DNA of 64,000 bases from JAXLXE01 sp046328115 (GTDB lineage: Bacteria > Chloroflexota > UBA6077 > JACCZL01). The notes under the pieces are model-generated. The model had not been told where the DNA came from, made no database searches, and was given only the letters and a program-made list of their open reading frames with translations. Shown in pieces: positions 41,174 through 50,359 of this stretch (the first letter of the stretch is position 1; the number at the start of each line of letters is the position of its first letter). The stretch is taken from assembly GCA_046328115.1 (NCBI GenBank), contig JAXLXE010000001.1, forward strand, positions 62,001 through 126,000, read 5' to 3'. The position numbers and the translations under genes were made by a program.

Positions 41174-42283
41174 TCAGCCCCAGACGGATCTGGCGGTGGC
41201 GGCCACCAGCCCCAGCTTCTGGTGCTGGATCTCCGCCGTGACGCGGTTTCCCTCCCAGGTGGATGCGAACCCGCACTGCGGACTCAGCGCCAGGCGCTCC
41301 ATAGGTACCATGGCCGCCGCCTCGTCGATGCGGCGGCGGAGCTCATCGGCCGACTCCAGCCGCTGCTTCTTGGACGAGACCAGGCCCAGGACGACCGTGC
41401 GGTCCTCCGGCACGAACCTGAGTGGCGCGAAGTCGCCAGACCGGTCGTCGTCGTACTCCAGCAGGAACCGGTGGTAATTCGTGCGGCCAAACACGCGCTC
41501 GGCGATGGGGTCGTAGCCACCGCTGGCGTAGAACATGCTCTGGTTGTTGCCGCGGCAGATGTGCAGGCCAAACGTGACCCCGTGCCGCTCGAAGCCAGCG
41601 ATCACCGAGTTGTCCAGCTCGATGGTCCGGTCGATCATCTCGTCCACGTCGCTGCCGCGCTCTCGGTAACCCTCCCGCATGCGCGGGTCCAGCAGCGCGG
41701 CGTACTGCGGCGCGTCGATCTGGATGTAGGTGCAGCCAAGCTGGATGAGCTCGGCGATCTCCCGTCTGGTCAGATCCACCAGATCGGCCAGGTACGCGTC
41801 TCTGGTGGGGTAGGCGCCGCCAGATTTGACGGGGTCGTAGTAGGCGGCCGCCTGCTGGGTGCTGACCAGCGCGACTTTCGCCTGGCGGGTCGATTTCGCG
41901 CGCAGGTAGGTGAGCTCTTCCGTGCACATGCTTTTGCGCCAGCGGAGCTTGTCCACCACCACGGGCCGTTGGAAGACTTGCTCCGTGCCGCTCTCGTCTC
42001 GGAACGGGATGGCCCAGCCGCCGAGCTTGTCGAAGCCCTCAAGCGAGTCCACCAGATGGCCGAAGAACGCGTAGCGGCGCATCTCGCCATCTGTGATGAC
42101 GTCCAGACCGGCGGCCTCCTGGAGAGCGATGGCTTCGTCCACCGCGCGATCCTCTACCCGCTTGAACTCCACGGCGCTCGCCCGGCCGGCCTCCCAGGCG
42201 GCCCGCGCATCCTTGAGATAGCCTGGGCGGAGCAGGCTGCCAACGACGTCGCTGTGCAGGCCCGGGCGTAAGGGAGTGGTCAT
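41174..42283 (-). CDS. Cobalamin-independent methionine-synthase (MetE) C-terminal-like protein
   Basis: 369-residue protein with the UROD/MetE TIM-barrel fold. Residues resembling the MetE zinc site are His and Cys in FGLHICRGNNQ and a later Cys in ALSPQCGFAST. Other family traits are VITDGEMRRYAFFGHLVD, CTYIQIDAPQYAALLD, and a LGLVSSKKQRLESADELRRR strand. The N-terminal folate-like half of MetE is absent, so it is a single-domain form whose methyl donor and acceptor are unknown. It is the gene upstream of the sugar-type ABC operon on the same strand, separated by 173 bases. Confidence 0.83.
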   Translation of the reverse strand: MTTPLRPGLHSDVVGSLLRPGYLKDARAAWEAGRASAVEFKRVEDRAVDEAIALQEAAGLDVITDGEMRRYAFFGHLVDSLEGFDKLGGWAIPFRDESGTEQVFQRPVVVDKLRWRKSMCTEELTYLRAKSTRQAKVALVSTQQAAAYYDPVKSGGAYPTRDAYLADLVDLTRREIAELIQLGCTYIQIDAPQYAALLDPRMREGYRERGSDVDEMIDRTIELDNSVIAGFERHGVTFGLHICRGNNQSMFYASGGYDPIAERVFGRTNYHRFLLEYDDDRSGDFAPLRFVPEDRTVVLGLVSSKKQRLESADELRRRIDEAAAMVPMERLALSPQCGFASTWEGNRVTAEIQHQKLGLVAATARSVWG

Positions 42284-42366
42284 CGGCTGATGCCTCCTGG
42301 TGGGTCGCCCAGATTATGCCCGTGGGATCTGTGCTCGCGCCGAGGTCAGAGGCTAAGCTTGACGGC

Positions 42367-43560
42367 ATGTCGCATGAGACAGGGGGGCCTACCCGAATCG
42401 CCGATCAGGCACTGTTGCCCGCTGGATCGACGCGCGACTACTGGATGGCGTGGTTCGCCACCCTCACGTTCTTCGTCGCGTTCTACGCCCTGCTCGTTCC
42501 GCTGCCGCGCTACCTGTCGCAGGTGGCCCTGCCAGACTGGCAGATCGGGATGATCTTAGGCGCGTTTGGGGTAGCGTCGCTGGTTGGCCGTGGCCTGGCT
42601 GGGGTGGCCGTGGACCGCTGGGGAGCGCGGCCGGCTCTGCTGCTGGGTGCCGCCAGCCTCACGTTCGGGGCAGCGGCCGTACCATTCGTCGGGAGCGCGT
42701 GGCTGCTGGGTGTGTTCAGGCTCCTGCACGCGGCAGGGTACGTAGCGTTCACCACGGCGGGCACATCGCTGGTGATCCAGTTGACGCCGCTTGCCGACCG
42801 CCCCGGCCGGCTGGCGATCTTCGGCGCGGCCGCGAACGTGGCTATCACGTTCTCGCCGGTGGTCTCCACGGCCCTCCTGGCGGTGATGTCGTTGGAGCAG
42901 GTGTTCTGGGCCTCCGGCCTGCTGGCCGTGGTCGCGGGCTGCCTGGCGCTGCTGGTGCGGGTCCAGCGCGGCGAGGCGCCGGCGGCGCCGTTGGCCGGCG
43001 GTGGCTCGCGCATCCCCCCGTTCATGCTGCTGCCGATGGTCTCCGCGGCCCTATTCGGCTGCGGATTCGCCGCGTTCTTTCTCTTCGCCCCGATCCTGGG
43101 CGAGCGGCGCGACGTGGCCAGCGGCGCTTTGTACACCCTGTACGGCCTGGGCATCATCGCGACCCGCCTGATGACCAGCCGGTGGTTGAACAGCACGGGT
43201 GTGGGGCGCGCGTTGAGCATCGCGGCGGCGTTGACCGTTGCCGGGCAGGTGCTATGCGGGGTTGGCGACGGCCTGCTGACCCTGGGGGCCGGTGCGGTGT
43301 TGATCGCCTGCGGTGGCGGACTGTTCCACCCGGTGCTGATTGCGCACCACGCCAGGCTGCTGCCAGGCCAGCCGGGCCAGGCCAGCGCCGCGTTCTACGT
43401 GGCGTTCGATCTGGGCATTGGGCTGGGAAGCTGGGGACTGGGTGTGGCGCTACAGTTTGGGGGCCTGGGCCTGCTCTATGGTGTGGCGGCGACAGCGGTG
43501 GTGGGCGCGGGCCTGCTGGCGTATCCGCTCGAGCGCCAGGCGGAGGCGCGGGGAGCCTGA
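42367..43560 (+). CDS. MFS transporter
   Basis: 397-residue twelve-helix major facilitator. The helix 2-3 loop reads GRGLAGVAVDRWGARPALLLG (MFS motif in relaxed form). It continues with AAGYVAFTTAGTSLVIQL, LADRPGRLAIFGAAANVAI, and a second-half GLGIIATRLMTSRWLNSTG. The start ATG 42367 (MSHETGG) is preferred over an upstream GTG-type frame at 42316. Substrate unknown; it is divergent from the MetE-like gene and convergent with the flavoenzyme gene, which is only seven bases away. Confidence 0.86.
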   Translation: MSHETGGPTRIADQALLPAGSTRDYWMAWFATLTFFVAFYALLVPLPRYLSQVALPDWQIGMILGAFGVASLVGRGLAGVAVDRWGARPALLLGAASLTFGAAAVPFVGSAWLLGVFRLLHAAGYVAFTTAGTSLVIQLTPLADRPGRLAIFGAAANVAITFSPVVSTALLAVMSLEQVFWASGLLAVVAGCLALLVRVQRGEAPAAPLAGGGSRIPPFMLLPMVSAALFGCGFAAFFLFAPILGERRDVASGALYTLYGLGIIATRLMTSRWLNSTGVGRALSIAAALTVAGQVLCGVGDGLLTLGAGAVLIACGGGLFHPVLIAHHARLLPGQPGQASAAFYVAFDLGIGLGSWGLGVALQFGGLGLLYGVAATAVVGAGLLAYPLERQAEARGA

Positions 43561-43566
43561 CCGTGG

Positions 43567-44757
43567 TCAGAGGATGGGTGGACCCGGCTGCTTGGGGAGC
43601 GACTCAGGATTCGGGTGAAGCAAGACCTTACCCCACTGTTCGAGAGTGGGCGTGGAGGCCACGGCGTGCTGCGCGGCCGCGTTTGCATCGCGGAACAGGC
43701 GTTCAAATCGGCTGTGCTCGAAGATGGCGGTCCCGCCGGCCGCGTCGAACATCAAATTGGCCACCTGCGCCGCGCAGAGCGAGGCGTGGGTGTTGGCCAG
43801 GCGGGCGGCCGCCATATCCTTGTGACTCAGGGGCTTGTCCGCGGAGGCCTTCTCCCACATCCTCGCCGTGGTCTCCCAGAGCAGGGCACGCGCCGATTGC
43901 TGGATGGCCTGCGCCTGGGCGAACTGCATCTGGGTGATGCCGCGATCGCGGATCAAGACGGTGGAACGCGTGGGGGTCTTGACCTGGGCTAGCTCCGCCA
44001 GGCAGTCGATCGCCGCGCGAGCCACTCCGAGACGCTGGGCTCCGTGTGCCAGCAGCCACCACCGGTGGCGGTAGAGCGGCCCGGGCTGGCGGTCTTCGTC
44101 CGTCCACCACATGGTCCACTTGGCGGGGACGAACACGTCATTCAATTCCACGTCGTGGCTTCCGGTGCCCCGCAGGCCGCTGACGTGCCAGGTGTCGTGG
44201 ATGGTGGCGCTGGCGGCGGGCACCACCACGATACGTTGCTCCGGCAGGCCGTCGCGATCCAGACGCGGCTCGTCACCCACGTAGACGCCTGTGGTGAAAC
44301 CCAGCCAGTCCGAATTCTGGCAGCCGCTCCCATAGGGCCAGCGCCCGGTTACGCGGTACCCGCCGGCCGTGACAACAGCGCGTCCATACGGCGCGGCGAG
44401 GGTGCCGGAGATGATGGCGGTCGGTTTGGCAAATATCTCCCGTCCCACCTCAGTGGGCAGGAATCCCGTCACGTGCGAACAGGACGAGTAGACCTGGGCA
44501 ACCCAGCCGGTGGATGCCTCGGCGTGGGCCAGCATCTCGATGGCGTCAAGCTGGGTAACTGGATCTACCTCCAGCCCGCCGGCCGCGCGGGGGGCGAGCA
44601 TCCGGGCGACACCGGCGACTGCCATCAGCCTGGCGATTCGCGCTGGGACTCGACGTTCGCGCTCGGCCTCGTCGCCAGCCTGCGCCACCTCGGCAAGGAT
44701 GGCGCGGGTGGCCCGAACAAGCTCGGCGGCGGGGCTCTCGGAGATCAGCACCATCAT
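43567..44757 (-). CDS. Acyl-CoA dehydrogenase/flavin-dependent monooxygenase-like protein (paralogue 1)
   Basis: 396-residue protein of the acyl-CoA-dehydrogenase fold in the branch of two-component flavin hydroxylases (HsaA/HpaB/DszC-like). Marks are VARMLAPRAAGGLEVDPVTQ, STGWVAQVYSS, GYRVTGRWPYGSGCQN, DTWHVSGLRGTGSHDVELND, VFVP, and the C-terminal RLFRDANAAAQHAVAS, where the RD...H positions match hydroxylase-type members. There is no catalytic glutamate pattern of true dehydrogenases that I can see. Start ATG 44757 (MMVLIS), 49 codons inside the longest frame. It is divergent from an ABC binding-protein gene across an operator-like palindrome. Confidence 0.82.
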   Translation of the reverse strand: MMVLISESPAAELVRATRAILAEVAQAGDEAERERRVPARIARLMAVAGVARMLAPRAAGGLEVDPVTQLDAIEMLAHAEASTGWVAQVYSSCSHVTGFLPTEVGREIFAKPTAIISGTLAAPYGRAVVTAGGYRVTGRWPYGSGCQNSDWLGFTTGVYVGDEPRLDRDGLPEQRIVVVPAASATIHDTWHVSGLRGTGSHDVELNDVFVPAKWTMWWTDEDRQPGPLYRHRWWLLAHGAQRLGVARAAIDCLAELAQVKTPTRSTVLIRDRGITQMQFAQAQAIQQSARALLWETTARMWEKASADKPLSHKDMAAARLANTHASLCAAQVANLMFDAAGGTAIFEHSRFERLFRDANAAAQHAVASTPTLEQWGKVLLHPNPESLPKQPGPPIL

Positions 44758-44885
44758 CGTCCTCGCGCTAGCGGCTCGACCCGGCGTGGTCGAGCCTCGT
44801 GATCCGCGCCGATAGGATAGCGCCGGTCGGCTCCGCGCTGACGAGCGAGACCCAACAACCGCAAGTTGACGTGCGATTGAGCCTA

Positions 44886-44906
44886 TCATGAGACGATGTC
44901 TCATGA
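44886..44906. promoter_or_regulatory. Perfect 21-base inverted repeat, operator candidate
   Basis: TCATGAGAC-GAT-GTCTCATGA, nine-base arms around three bases, in the 220-bp gap between flavoenzyme 1 (leftward) and the family-5 binding protein (rightward). A TATCAT hexamer overlaps its left edge (44884-44889), and a TTGACG stands at 44866-44871 although the spacing (12) is short. Size and symmetry fit a TetR- or GntR-type dimer site; no regulator gene is adjacent. Confidence 0.6.
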
Positions 44907-44977
44907 ATTCTGATACAACCTCTCAGTAATTCGGTCGAAGCAGGGAGCTTGCCTCGGCCAACTCCTTCCCAGAGGTT

Positions 44978-46567
44978 GTGGGTGTGCGTGTCACTCGACG
45001 GAAATGTCTGACTTTGGGGGCCGGCATGGTGGGCCTGGCTGCGTTCGGCGGGCGTAGCCGGGTCGCGTGGGCTCAGCAACCGCCCATGGCGGTCGAGGCG
45101 CGGTCGGTGGCGGGGCAATCAGGTGCCATTCTGCGTTCGGCGGAGCCGTTCGGCGCCCCTTCGCTGGATCCAGCCAACGCCATCATCAGCTACATCATCC
45201 AGTTCGGTATGGGGGAGTGCCTAATGCGCATCACCCCCGGTGGCACGCTCGAGCCCTGGCTTGCGGAGTCCGTCTCCGCGCTGGACGCGCAGCGTTGGCG
45301 CATTCGACTGAAGGGTGGGATTGGGTTCTGGAACGGCAGGACCGTGGACGCATCAGCAGTTCGTGGGGCCATCCTGCGTGTCGTAGAAAAGCGGCGGGCT
45401 ACCGCGGCGCTGCTGGACATCGCTTCTGTGGACGTGATGGATGGGCTGACGCTGGACGTCCAGACGCGGTCCCCCAATGGCGCGTTTGTGGCCAGCCTGG
45501 CCGGCGCAAACCTGATCATCCACGACGCGGACGAGGCAGCACGGGTGGGAGACGAGGCGTTCGGCAACCAGCCGGTGCTCACCGGGTCGTTCATCCCCAC
45601 CGAGTTTCGACCCCGTGAGATGGTGACCGCGCGTCGGAACGACGCGTACTGGCAGGGCGCGCCGGGCCTGGATGGATTCACATTTCGCGCTGTTTCGGAT
45701 GCGAATGCGCGCCTGGCGGCGGTGCTAGCAGGCGACGTGGACATGGCCCGACAGATCCCGGTTCAAGGGATAGCCGCGGCCCGCTCTGCTGGCTTGTCCG
45801 TGCTCTCTGGTGATGAGCAGACTATGAACCAGATCTATCTGAACCACTCCCGCCCGCCGTTCGACGAGCTGGCGGTGCGCCAGGCCGTGTCCGCGGCGGT
45901 AGATCGCGACTCGCTGGTGACCGGCGTGCTGGAGGGTAGCGGGACGGCGGCGACGGGGCCGTACCCTAGCTTTTTCCCCTTTGCCGATCCGCGGCCACTG
46001 GCGTATGACCCCGCGGCCGCGGCGAGCCTGCTGGACACGGCCGGCTGGACCCTCTCCGGTGATGGCATCCGGTACCGGGGAGGTGAACCACTGGCTTTTG
46101 AGCTCACCACGTATCCGCAGCGGCCTGAGCTGGCACTGATGGCAACGGTGATTCAGTCGCAGCTCGCCCAAGTTGGCATGTCAGTCTCAATCCGGTCTGT
46201 GGAGCAGATCACGCCGGTGGTGAACAATCGCGACTATCAGGCGACGATGTGGCGCCTGGGAACGACGCCCACCGCCGATCCGGGGTTTGTGTTGAACACT
46301 GTTTACTCCAGCAGCGGCGCGGACAACAGGCAACTCGGGTATCAGTCGGCACGGGTCGACGGGGTGATCGCGCGGCTGAACGTGGCCAGCGATGTTGCGA
46401 CGCGGCAGGCGCTGGCGATTGAGGCGCAGGGCGTGTTGCGGGATGAAGTGCCATCCGTGTTCCTGCTTTCGCCGAAGCTGCACATTGCCCACGCGGCGCG
46501 TGTCAAAGGCCTTACGTATCACCCGTTTGATTTCTATCTGGTGGACCACCGAATTTCGCTGTCATAG
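44978..46567 (+). CDS. ABC transporter substrate-binding protein, family 5 (peptide/nickel type)
   Basis: 529-residue exported binding protein of the DppA/NikA/OppA group. A twin-arginine-like start RVTRRKCLTLGAGM is followed by a hydrophobic run and an alanine cleavage site (AWAQQ). Family pattern: PSLDPANAIISYIIQFGMGE, TLEPWLAESVSALD, RLKGGIGFWNGRTVDASAV, SGDEQTMNQIYLNHSRPPFD, and AVRQAVSAAVDRDSLV. The start is GTG 44978, but GTG 44984 has the better-spaced AGAGG. It begins a run with two permeases and an acetyltransferase. Confidence 0.89.
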   Translation: MGVRVTRRKCLTLGAGMVGLAAFGGRSRVAWAQQPPMAVEARSVAGQSGAILRSAEPFGAPSLDPANAIISYIIQFGMGECLMRITPGGTLEPWLAESVSALDAQRWRIRLKGGIGFWNGRTVDASAVRGAILRVVEKRRATAALLDIASVDVMDGLTLDVQTRSPNGAFVASLAGANLIIHDADEAARVGDEAFGNQPVLTGSFIPTEFRPREMVTARRNDAYWQGAPGLDGFTFRAVSDANARLAAVLAGDVDMARQIPVQGIAAARSAGLSVLSGDEQTMNQIYLNHSRPPFDELAVRQAVSAAVDRDSLVTGVLEGSGTAATGPYPSFFPFADPRPLAYDPAAAASLLDTAGWTLSGDGIRYRGGEPLAFELTTYPQRPELALMATVIQSQLAQVGMSVSIRSVEQITPVVNNRDYQATMWRLGTTPTADPGFVLNTVYSSSGADNRQLGYQSARVDGVIARLNVASDVATRQALAIEAQGVLRDEVPSVFLLSPKLHIAHAARVKGLTYHPFDFYLVDHRISLS

Positions 46568-46621
46568 GCGTATCGTGACAGTTCGCACACTTCGCCGGCG
46601 GGGCACGTATCTGGGCGGATC

Positions 46622-47566
46622 ATGCTGGGCCATCTAGCCCGCCGTGCGGCCCAGATTCCGCCCCTCCTTCTGGCTGTATCGGTGGTCATCTTCGGCATGC
46701 TCCGATTCAGTCCGGGGGACCCGGCGGAGATTATCTTGAGTCAAAGCGGTGGTTACGCGGCGGATCGCGAGACGGTTTCCATGCTGCATCGCGAATGGGG
46801 TCTGGACGTGAGTCTGCCGGTTCAGTGCGGGCGCTGGCTGTACAAGCTGGCCACGCTGGACCTGGGACGGTCATTCGCGACGAGCCGTCCGGTGTCGCAG
46901 CTCATCGCCGAGCGCTTGCCGGCAACGCTGCTACTCGCCGGTGCGGCGCTCTTCTCGGCGTTGGCGGTCGCGTTGCCCTTGGGTGTACTCGCGGCGTTCC
47001 GCGCGGGTGGACTGCTGGATGGGCTGTGCCGTGTCCTGGCGCTGATCGGCGTTTCCCTGCCTGGGTTCTGGATGGCTCTGTTGCTGGTGTGGACATTTTC
47101 GGTACGGCTGGGATGGTTGCCAGCCGTCGGTGGGGGCACGTGGCGCCACGCGGTGCTCCCCGTGGTAGCGCTGGCCACCAGCGTCGCGGCAACGCAGGTG
47201 CGGCTTGTGCGCGCGAGCGTGTTGGACGTGTTGAGCCAGCCATACCTGGACACGGCCCGAGGCAAGGGCCTGACCGAGAGGCTGGTTCTGACCCGGCACG
47301 TGCTTCGCAACGCATTGCTCCCACCCGTGACGGCGCTGGGTCTCAGTGCGGGCGGCCTGCTCGGCGGCGCGGCCGTGGTGGAGACCGTGTTTGCGTACCC
47401 AGGGATGGGAAAACTGGTGGTGGATTCCATTGGGTCACGCGATTACCCCGTCATCCAGGCGTTCGTGCTGCTCTTGACCCTGGTGTACGTGGGTATCAGC
47501 CTGCTGGTTGACCTTATCTGCGGCGCGCTCGATCCACGCGTTCGTCTAGCAGTGGTGGCGCGTTGA
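46622..47566 (+). CDS. ABC transporter permease, DppB type
   Basis: 314-residue six-helix permease of peptide/nickel systems. Opening RRAAQIPPLLLAVSVVIFGM and SPGDPAEIILSQSGG are typical of DppB. The coupling loop is LDTARGKGLTERLVLTRHVL followed by RNALLPP, and AVVETVFAYPGMGKLVVDSI matches the family's external segment. It lies 55 bases after the binding-protein gene and overlaps the next permease by four bases. Confidence 0.92.
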   Translation: MLGHLARRAAQIPPLLLAVSVVIFGMLRFSPGDPAEIILSQSGGYAADRETVSMLHREWGLDVSLPVQCGRWLYKLATLDLGRSFATSRPVSQLIAERLPATLLLAGAALFSALAVALPLGVLAAFRAGGLLDGLCRVLALIGVSLPGFWMALLLVWTFSVRLGWLPAVGGGTWRHAVLPVVALATSVAATQVRLVRASVLDVLSQPYLDTARGKGLTERLVLTRHVLRNALLPPVTALGLSAGGLLGGAAVVETVFAYPGMGKLVVDSIGSRDYPVIQAFVLLLTLVYVGISLLVDLICGALDPRVRLAVVAR

Positions 47567-48495
47567 GCATCGTCGCGGCACGGTGGCCACGTTCCCACCT
47601 GGGTGGGATCAGCGTGATGCGCGCGGCGCGCCGAACGCTTCGTCTGGATGTCGGCGCGGCGCTCGGCGTGGGAATGCTTGGCGCGGTGGTATTGGCGGCG
47701 GTCTTTGCGCCGGTGCTGGTAGCGGCGGACCCTGTTCGCGTGGACTTGACGGCGCAGTTCAGGCCACCCAGCCTGACGCAGCCGATGGGGACGGACAATT
47801 TTGGTCGGGACGTATGGTCCAGAGTGCTGCATGGCGCCCGGCTCTCGGTGGGAGTGGCCGCCGCGGCCACGGCGATCTCGGTGGCGGTGAGCCTCGTGAT
47901 GGGCGGCCTGGCGGGGTATCTTGGGGGACGGATTGACACGTTCATTTCGCGCGCGATCGATGTGACGCTGGCCTTTCCTCGGTTCGTGTTGGCCATCACC
48001 GTGGCTGGATTGCTTGGGGCGGGGCTCGGGAGCGTGGTGGTCGCCATCGTCCTGGTCTCGTGGGCGTGGTACGCCCGAGTCATCCGTGGCCTGGTGCTGC
48101 AAGCACGTCAGGAGCAGTACGTCCAGGCTGCGGAGGCGCTCGGCGCGGCGCTCCCGCGTCTGATGCTGAGGCATCTGCTACCTGCGGTTGGCGGTCAGGT
48201 GGTGGTGCTGGCGAGTCTCGACTTCGGGAGGATCATCCTCACGATCTCCGCGCTGTCGTTTCTCGGACTGGGAGTGAGGCCGCCGGTGCCGGAGTGGGGC
48301 GCCATGCTGACCGAGGCACGGCTGTTCTTCGCGCGGAATCCAGGGTTGATGATCTTCCCCGGCCTGGCGATTTTTGTCGCCGTGTTTGGGGCAAATCTGC
48401 TTGGGGATTGGCTGCGCGACGTGTTGGATCCTCGCTCATATGCGCGTCAGCGGCGGGCCAGCGGGCCGGCTCCCCGCGAGTGGGAGGTAACGTGA
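47563..48495 (+). CDS. ABC transporter permease, DppC type
   Basis: 310-residue partner permease. The DppC signature PMGTDNFGRDVWSRVLHGAR is clear, with coupling loop VQAAEALGAALPRLMLRHLL followed by P, and SFLGLGVRPPVPEWGAML. The start TTG 47563 overlaps the DppB-type stop (TTGA). The stop overlaps the next gene (GTGA). No DppD/F-type ATPase genes follow; an ATPase must come from elsewhere. Confidence 0.92.
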   Translation: MSIVAARWPRSHLGGISVMRAARRTLRLDVGAALGVGMLGAVVLAAVFAPVLVAADPVRVDLTAQFRPPSLTQPMGTDNFGRDVWSRVLHGARLSVGVAAAATAISVAVSLVMGGLAGYLGGRIDTFISRAIDVTLAFPRFVLAITVAGLLGAGLGSVVVAIVLVSWAWYARVIRGLVLQARQEQYVQAAEALGAALPRLMLRHLLPAVGGQVVVLASLDFGRIILTISALSFLGLGVRPPVPEWGAMLTEARLFFARNPGLMIFPGLAIFVAVFGANLLGDWLRDVLDPRSYARQRRASGPAPREWEVT

Positions 48496-49052
48496 GCGCG
48501 GGGTTTAGTTTTGAGGTGCGCGGCGCGCTGCGCCACGACCTTCCGTCGGTCCAGGCATTGATGCGAAGTGTGATCGCTCGCGACTACGGCTATGAGGTCA
48601 GCGCCCGGTGGCACGAGGACGTGCTGGATCCCGGACGTTTTTTCCTGGACAATCCCCGGCACGCGCTGCTCGTGGCGGTGGGGGCGGATGGGGCCGTGCT
48701 CGGAACGGCGGGCGTGCGCGTGCTCCGCATCACGGCGCCGCCGCATCCGGGCTGGGTCGTAGCGCGCTATGACCACCAGCGCACGGCCGAACTGACCAGG
48801 GTGTTCGTTGATCCGTCAGCGCGGCGCTCGGGCATCGGGGCGGCGCTGGTCCGCGCTGCGCGAGCGCGGGTGGCCCTGGCGGGAGGCTTTGACGTGATAG
48901 CGTTCCACTCCCGGACCGCGGTGGACTTCTGGCGCGCGATGCCGACGCGCGAGATCGCTGACACCCGTGTGGCGGATGGCCTGGGACCGGAGGGCGGCCA
49001 GGTGTACTTTGAGATGGACGTCCAGGATCCTTCAGCCTCGTCGGCGGTGTGA
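48492..49052 (+). CDS. GNAT family N-acetyltransferase
   Basis: 186-residue acyl-CoA-dependent acetyltransferase. The acetyl-CoA binding motif A is LTRVFVDPSARRSGIGAALV (R/Q-x-x-G-x-G/A type, here RRSGIGAA). The segment DVIAFHSRTAVDFWRAM is motif B-like. The GTG start at 48492 overlaps the permease stop by four bases, so it is translationally coupled to the transporter and may modify its substrate. An open frame on the same frame starts far upstream inside the permease gene; that is a shadow. Confidence 0.83.
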   Translation: MSAGFSFEVRGALRHDLPSVQALMRSVIARDYGYEVSARWHEDVLDPGRFFLDNPRHALLVAVGADGAVLGTAGVRVLRITAPPHPGWVVARYDHQRTAELTRVFVDPSARRSGIGAALVRAARARVALAGGFDVIAFHSRTAVDFWRAMPTREIADTRVADGLGPEGGQVYFEMDVQDPSASSAV

Positions 49053-49058
49053 CCGCCG

Positions 49059-50243
49059 CTAAAGGACAATCTCATCGATCGGAAGTCCCAGGAGGTGCTG
49101 GCCTACCAGGTCGTAGTGCGCCAGACGCCCCTGAAGGTGCTGGGTCATGACGTGGGCGTCCTGGAAGTAGCGCTGGATGGGGTGACTCTCAAAGACGGCC
49201 GTTGCGCCCGCGGCGTTGTAGATGGCGTCCACAGCCTGGGCTGCTAGGCGGATTGCGTGCGTGGTGGCGAGTCGCAGCTCTGAGCGCTGGTCGAGTGTGA
49301 TGACGCCGCTGGCGGAGACGGCGGTCCAGAGGTCTCGCGCGGTCTGGTACAGGTAGGCGCGGCCGGACCGTAGGGCTGCTTCCGCATGTCCCACCGCGTG
49401 GTGCGCCTGCGGCTGTTCGCGCAGGGTCCCGCGCGTGTTGATGGGCAGCTTGGCGCCGGCGAGGTCCAGGAATGACTCGATGCAGCTTCTGGCCGCCCCC
49501 AGCGCCGTCGCGGCGTCGCCGCTGGCGAACAGCAGCGTTCGCGGGAACTGGTAGAGCGGTCCGTGGCCGGGTCGCGCCGCAGCGTTGACGTGGACGGTGA
49601 GCTCGTCCGGGACGAACACGTCATTGACGGCGAAGTGGTGGGTGCCGGTGCCGCGGAGGCCACGCGTGCTCCACGTATCCAGGATCTGCACGTCCGCTGC
49701 GGGCATGATGAAGTAGCGGACATCGCGTTCGCCGCTCGGCAGGTCGCGGGGGACACCATCATCGAGGATGACCGCGCGAGGTGCGAACCAGTTGGCGTGG
49801 CGACAGCCAGTGCTGAACGGGAGCTTCGGGCCGCTCACGCGGTAGCCGCCCGGGGCCGGGATGGCGTTGGCTGCTGGTATGGGTGTGTTGGCGAGGACGG
49901 CACGGGGCGTGTCCACCCAGACCTTTCGGGCCGACCCCTCTGGCAGAGAGGCCGAGAAGGTGGCGATCACCGCGGCCTGATTGACGCACCAGGCGGTGCT
50001 GGCATCCGCCTGGCCGATCGTCTCGACCATCTCAAGATAGGCTGGCAGGTCTAGCTCCAGTCCGCCGATCTGGTGGGGGAGCAAGACGTGGAACAGACCC
50101 GCGTCCACCAGCGCATGGAGGACGGGTGCGGGTAGCTCGCGCTCCGCCTCGATCTGATCGGCGGCGGCGCGCACCAGCGGCGCGAGCCCGCGAGCGCGTT
50201 CCCGCGGCGTGGAAGTGGGCGGACCTGAGGGTTTCACCTGCAT
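49059..50243 (-). CDS. Acyl-CoA dehydrogenase/flavin-dependent monooxygenase-like protein (paralogue 2)
   Basis: 394-residue relative of the protein at 43567-44757, sharing layout and local motifs: LFHVLLPHQIGGLELDLPAY, STAWCVNQAAVIAT, GYRVSGPKLPFSTGCRHANW, DTWSTRGLRGTGTHHFAVND, VFVP, and RYFQDAHVMTQHLQGR. The RYFQDxHxMxxH stretch matches two-component flavin hydroxylases. It is convergent with the GNAT gene (six bases apart). The two paralogues bracket the peptide-type ABC set. Start ATG 50243. Confidence 0.82.
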   Translation of the reverse strand: MQVKPSGPPTSTPRERARGLAPLVRAAADQIEAERELPAPVLHALVDAGLFHVLLPHQIGGLELDLPAYLEMVETIGQADASTAWCVNQAAVIATFSASLPEGSARKVWVDTPRAVLANTPIPAANAIPAPGGYRVSGPKLPFSTGCRHANWFAPRAVILDDGVPRDLPSGERDVRYFIMPAADVQILDTWSTRGLRGTGTHHFAVNDVFVPDELTVHVNAAARPGHGPLYQFPRTLLFASGDAATALGAARSCIESFLDLAGAKLPINTRGTLREQPQAHHAVGHAEAALRSGRAYLYQTARDLWTAVSASGVITLDQRSELRLATTHAIRLAAQAVDAIYNAAGATAVFESHPIQRYFQDAHVMTQHLQGRLAHYDLVGQHLLGLPIDEIVL

Positions 50244-50359
50244 TCTGACGTGGGCAGTCTAACGGAACCGCGGGTGAGCCGCACGCTGACGAGGAGTTGT
50301 GTGAAGTTCGCGACCGGCGGGCATCTCTTTTCGTGAATCCATCTCGTTGAGCGGTTTCA

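Noticed and set aside
42450..43937. 495-codon plus-strand open frame
   Set aside because: Overlaps the MFS gene in another frame; composition (Gly/Arg-rich) and lack of motifs mark it as a shadow.
48060..48491. Upstream part of the open frame containing the acetyltransferase
   Set aside because: Lies inside the DppC-type permease in another frame; the GTG at 48492 overlapping the permease stop is the real start.
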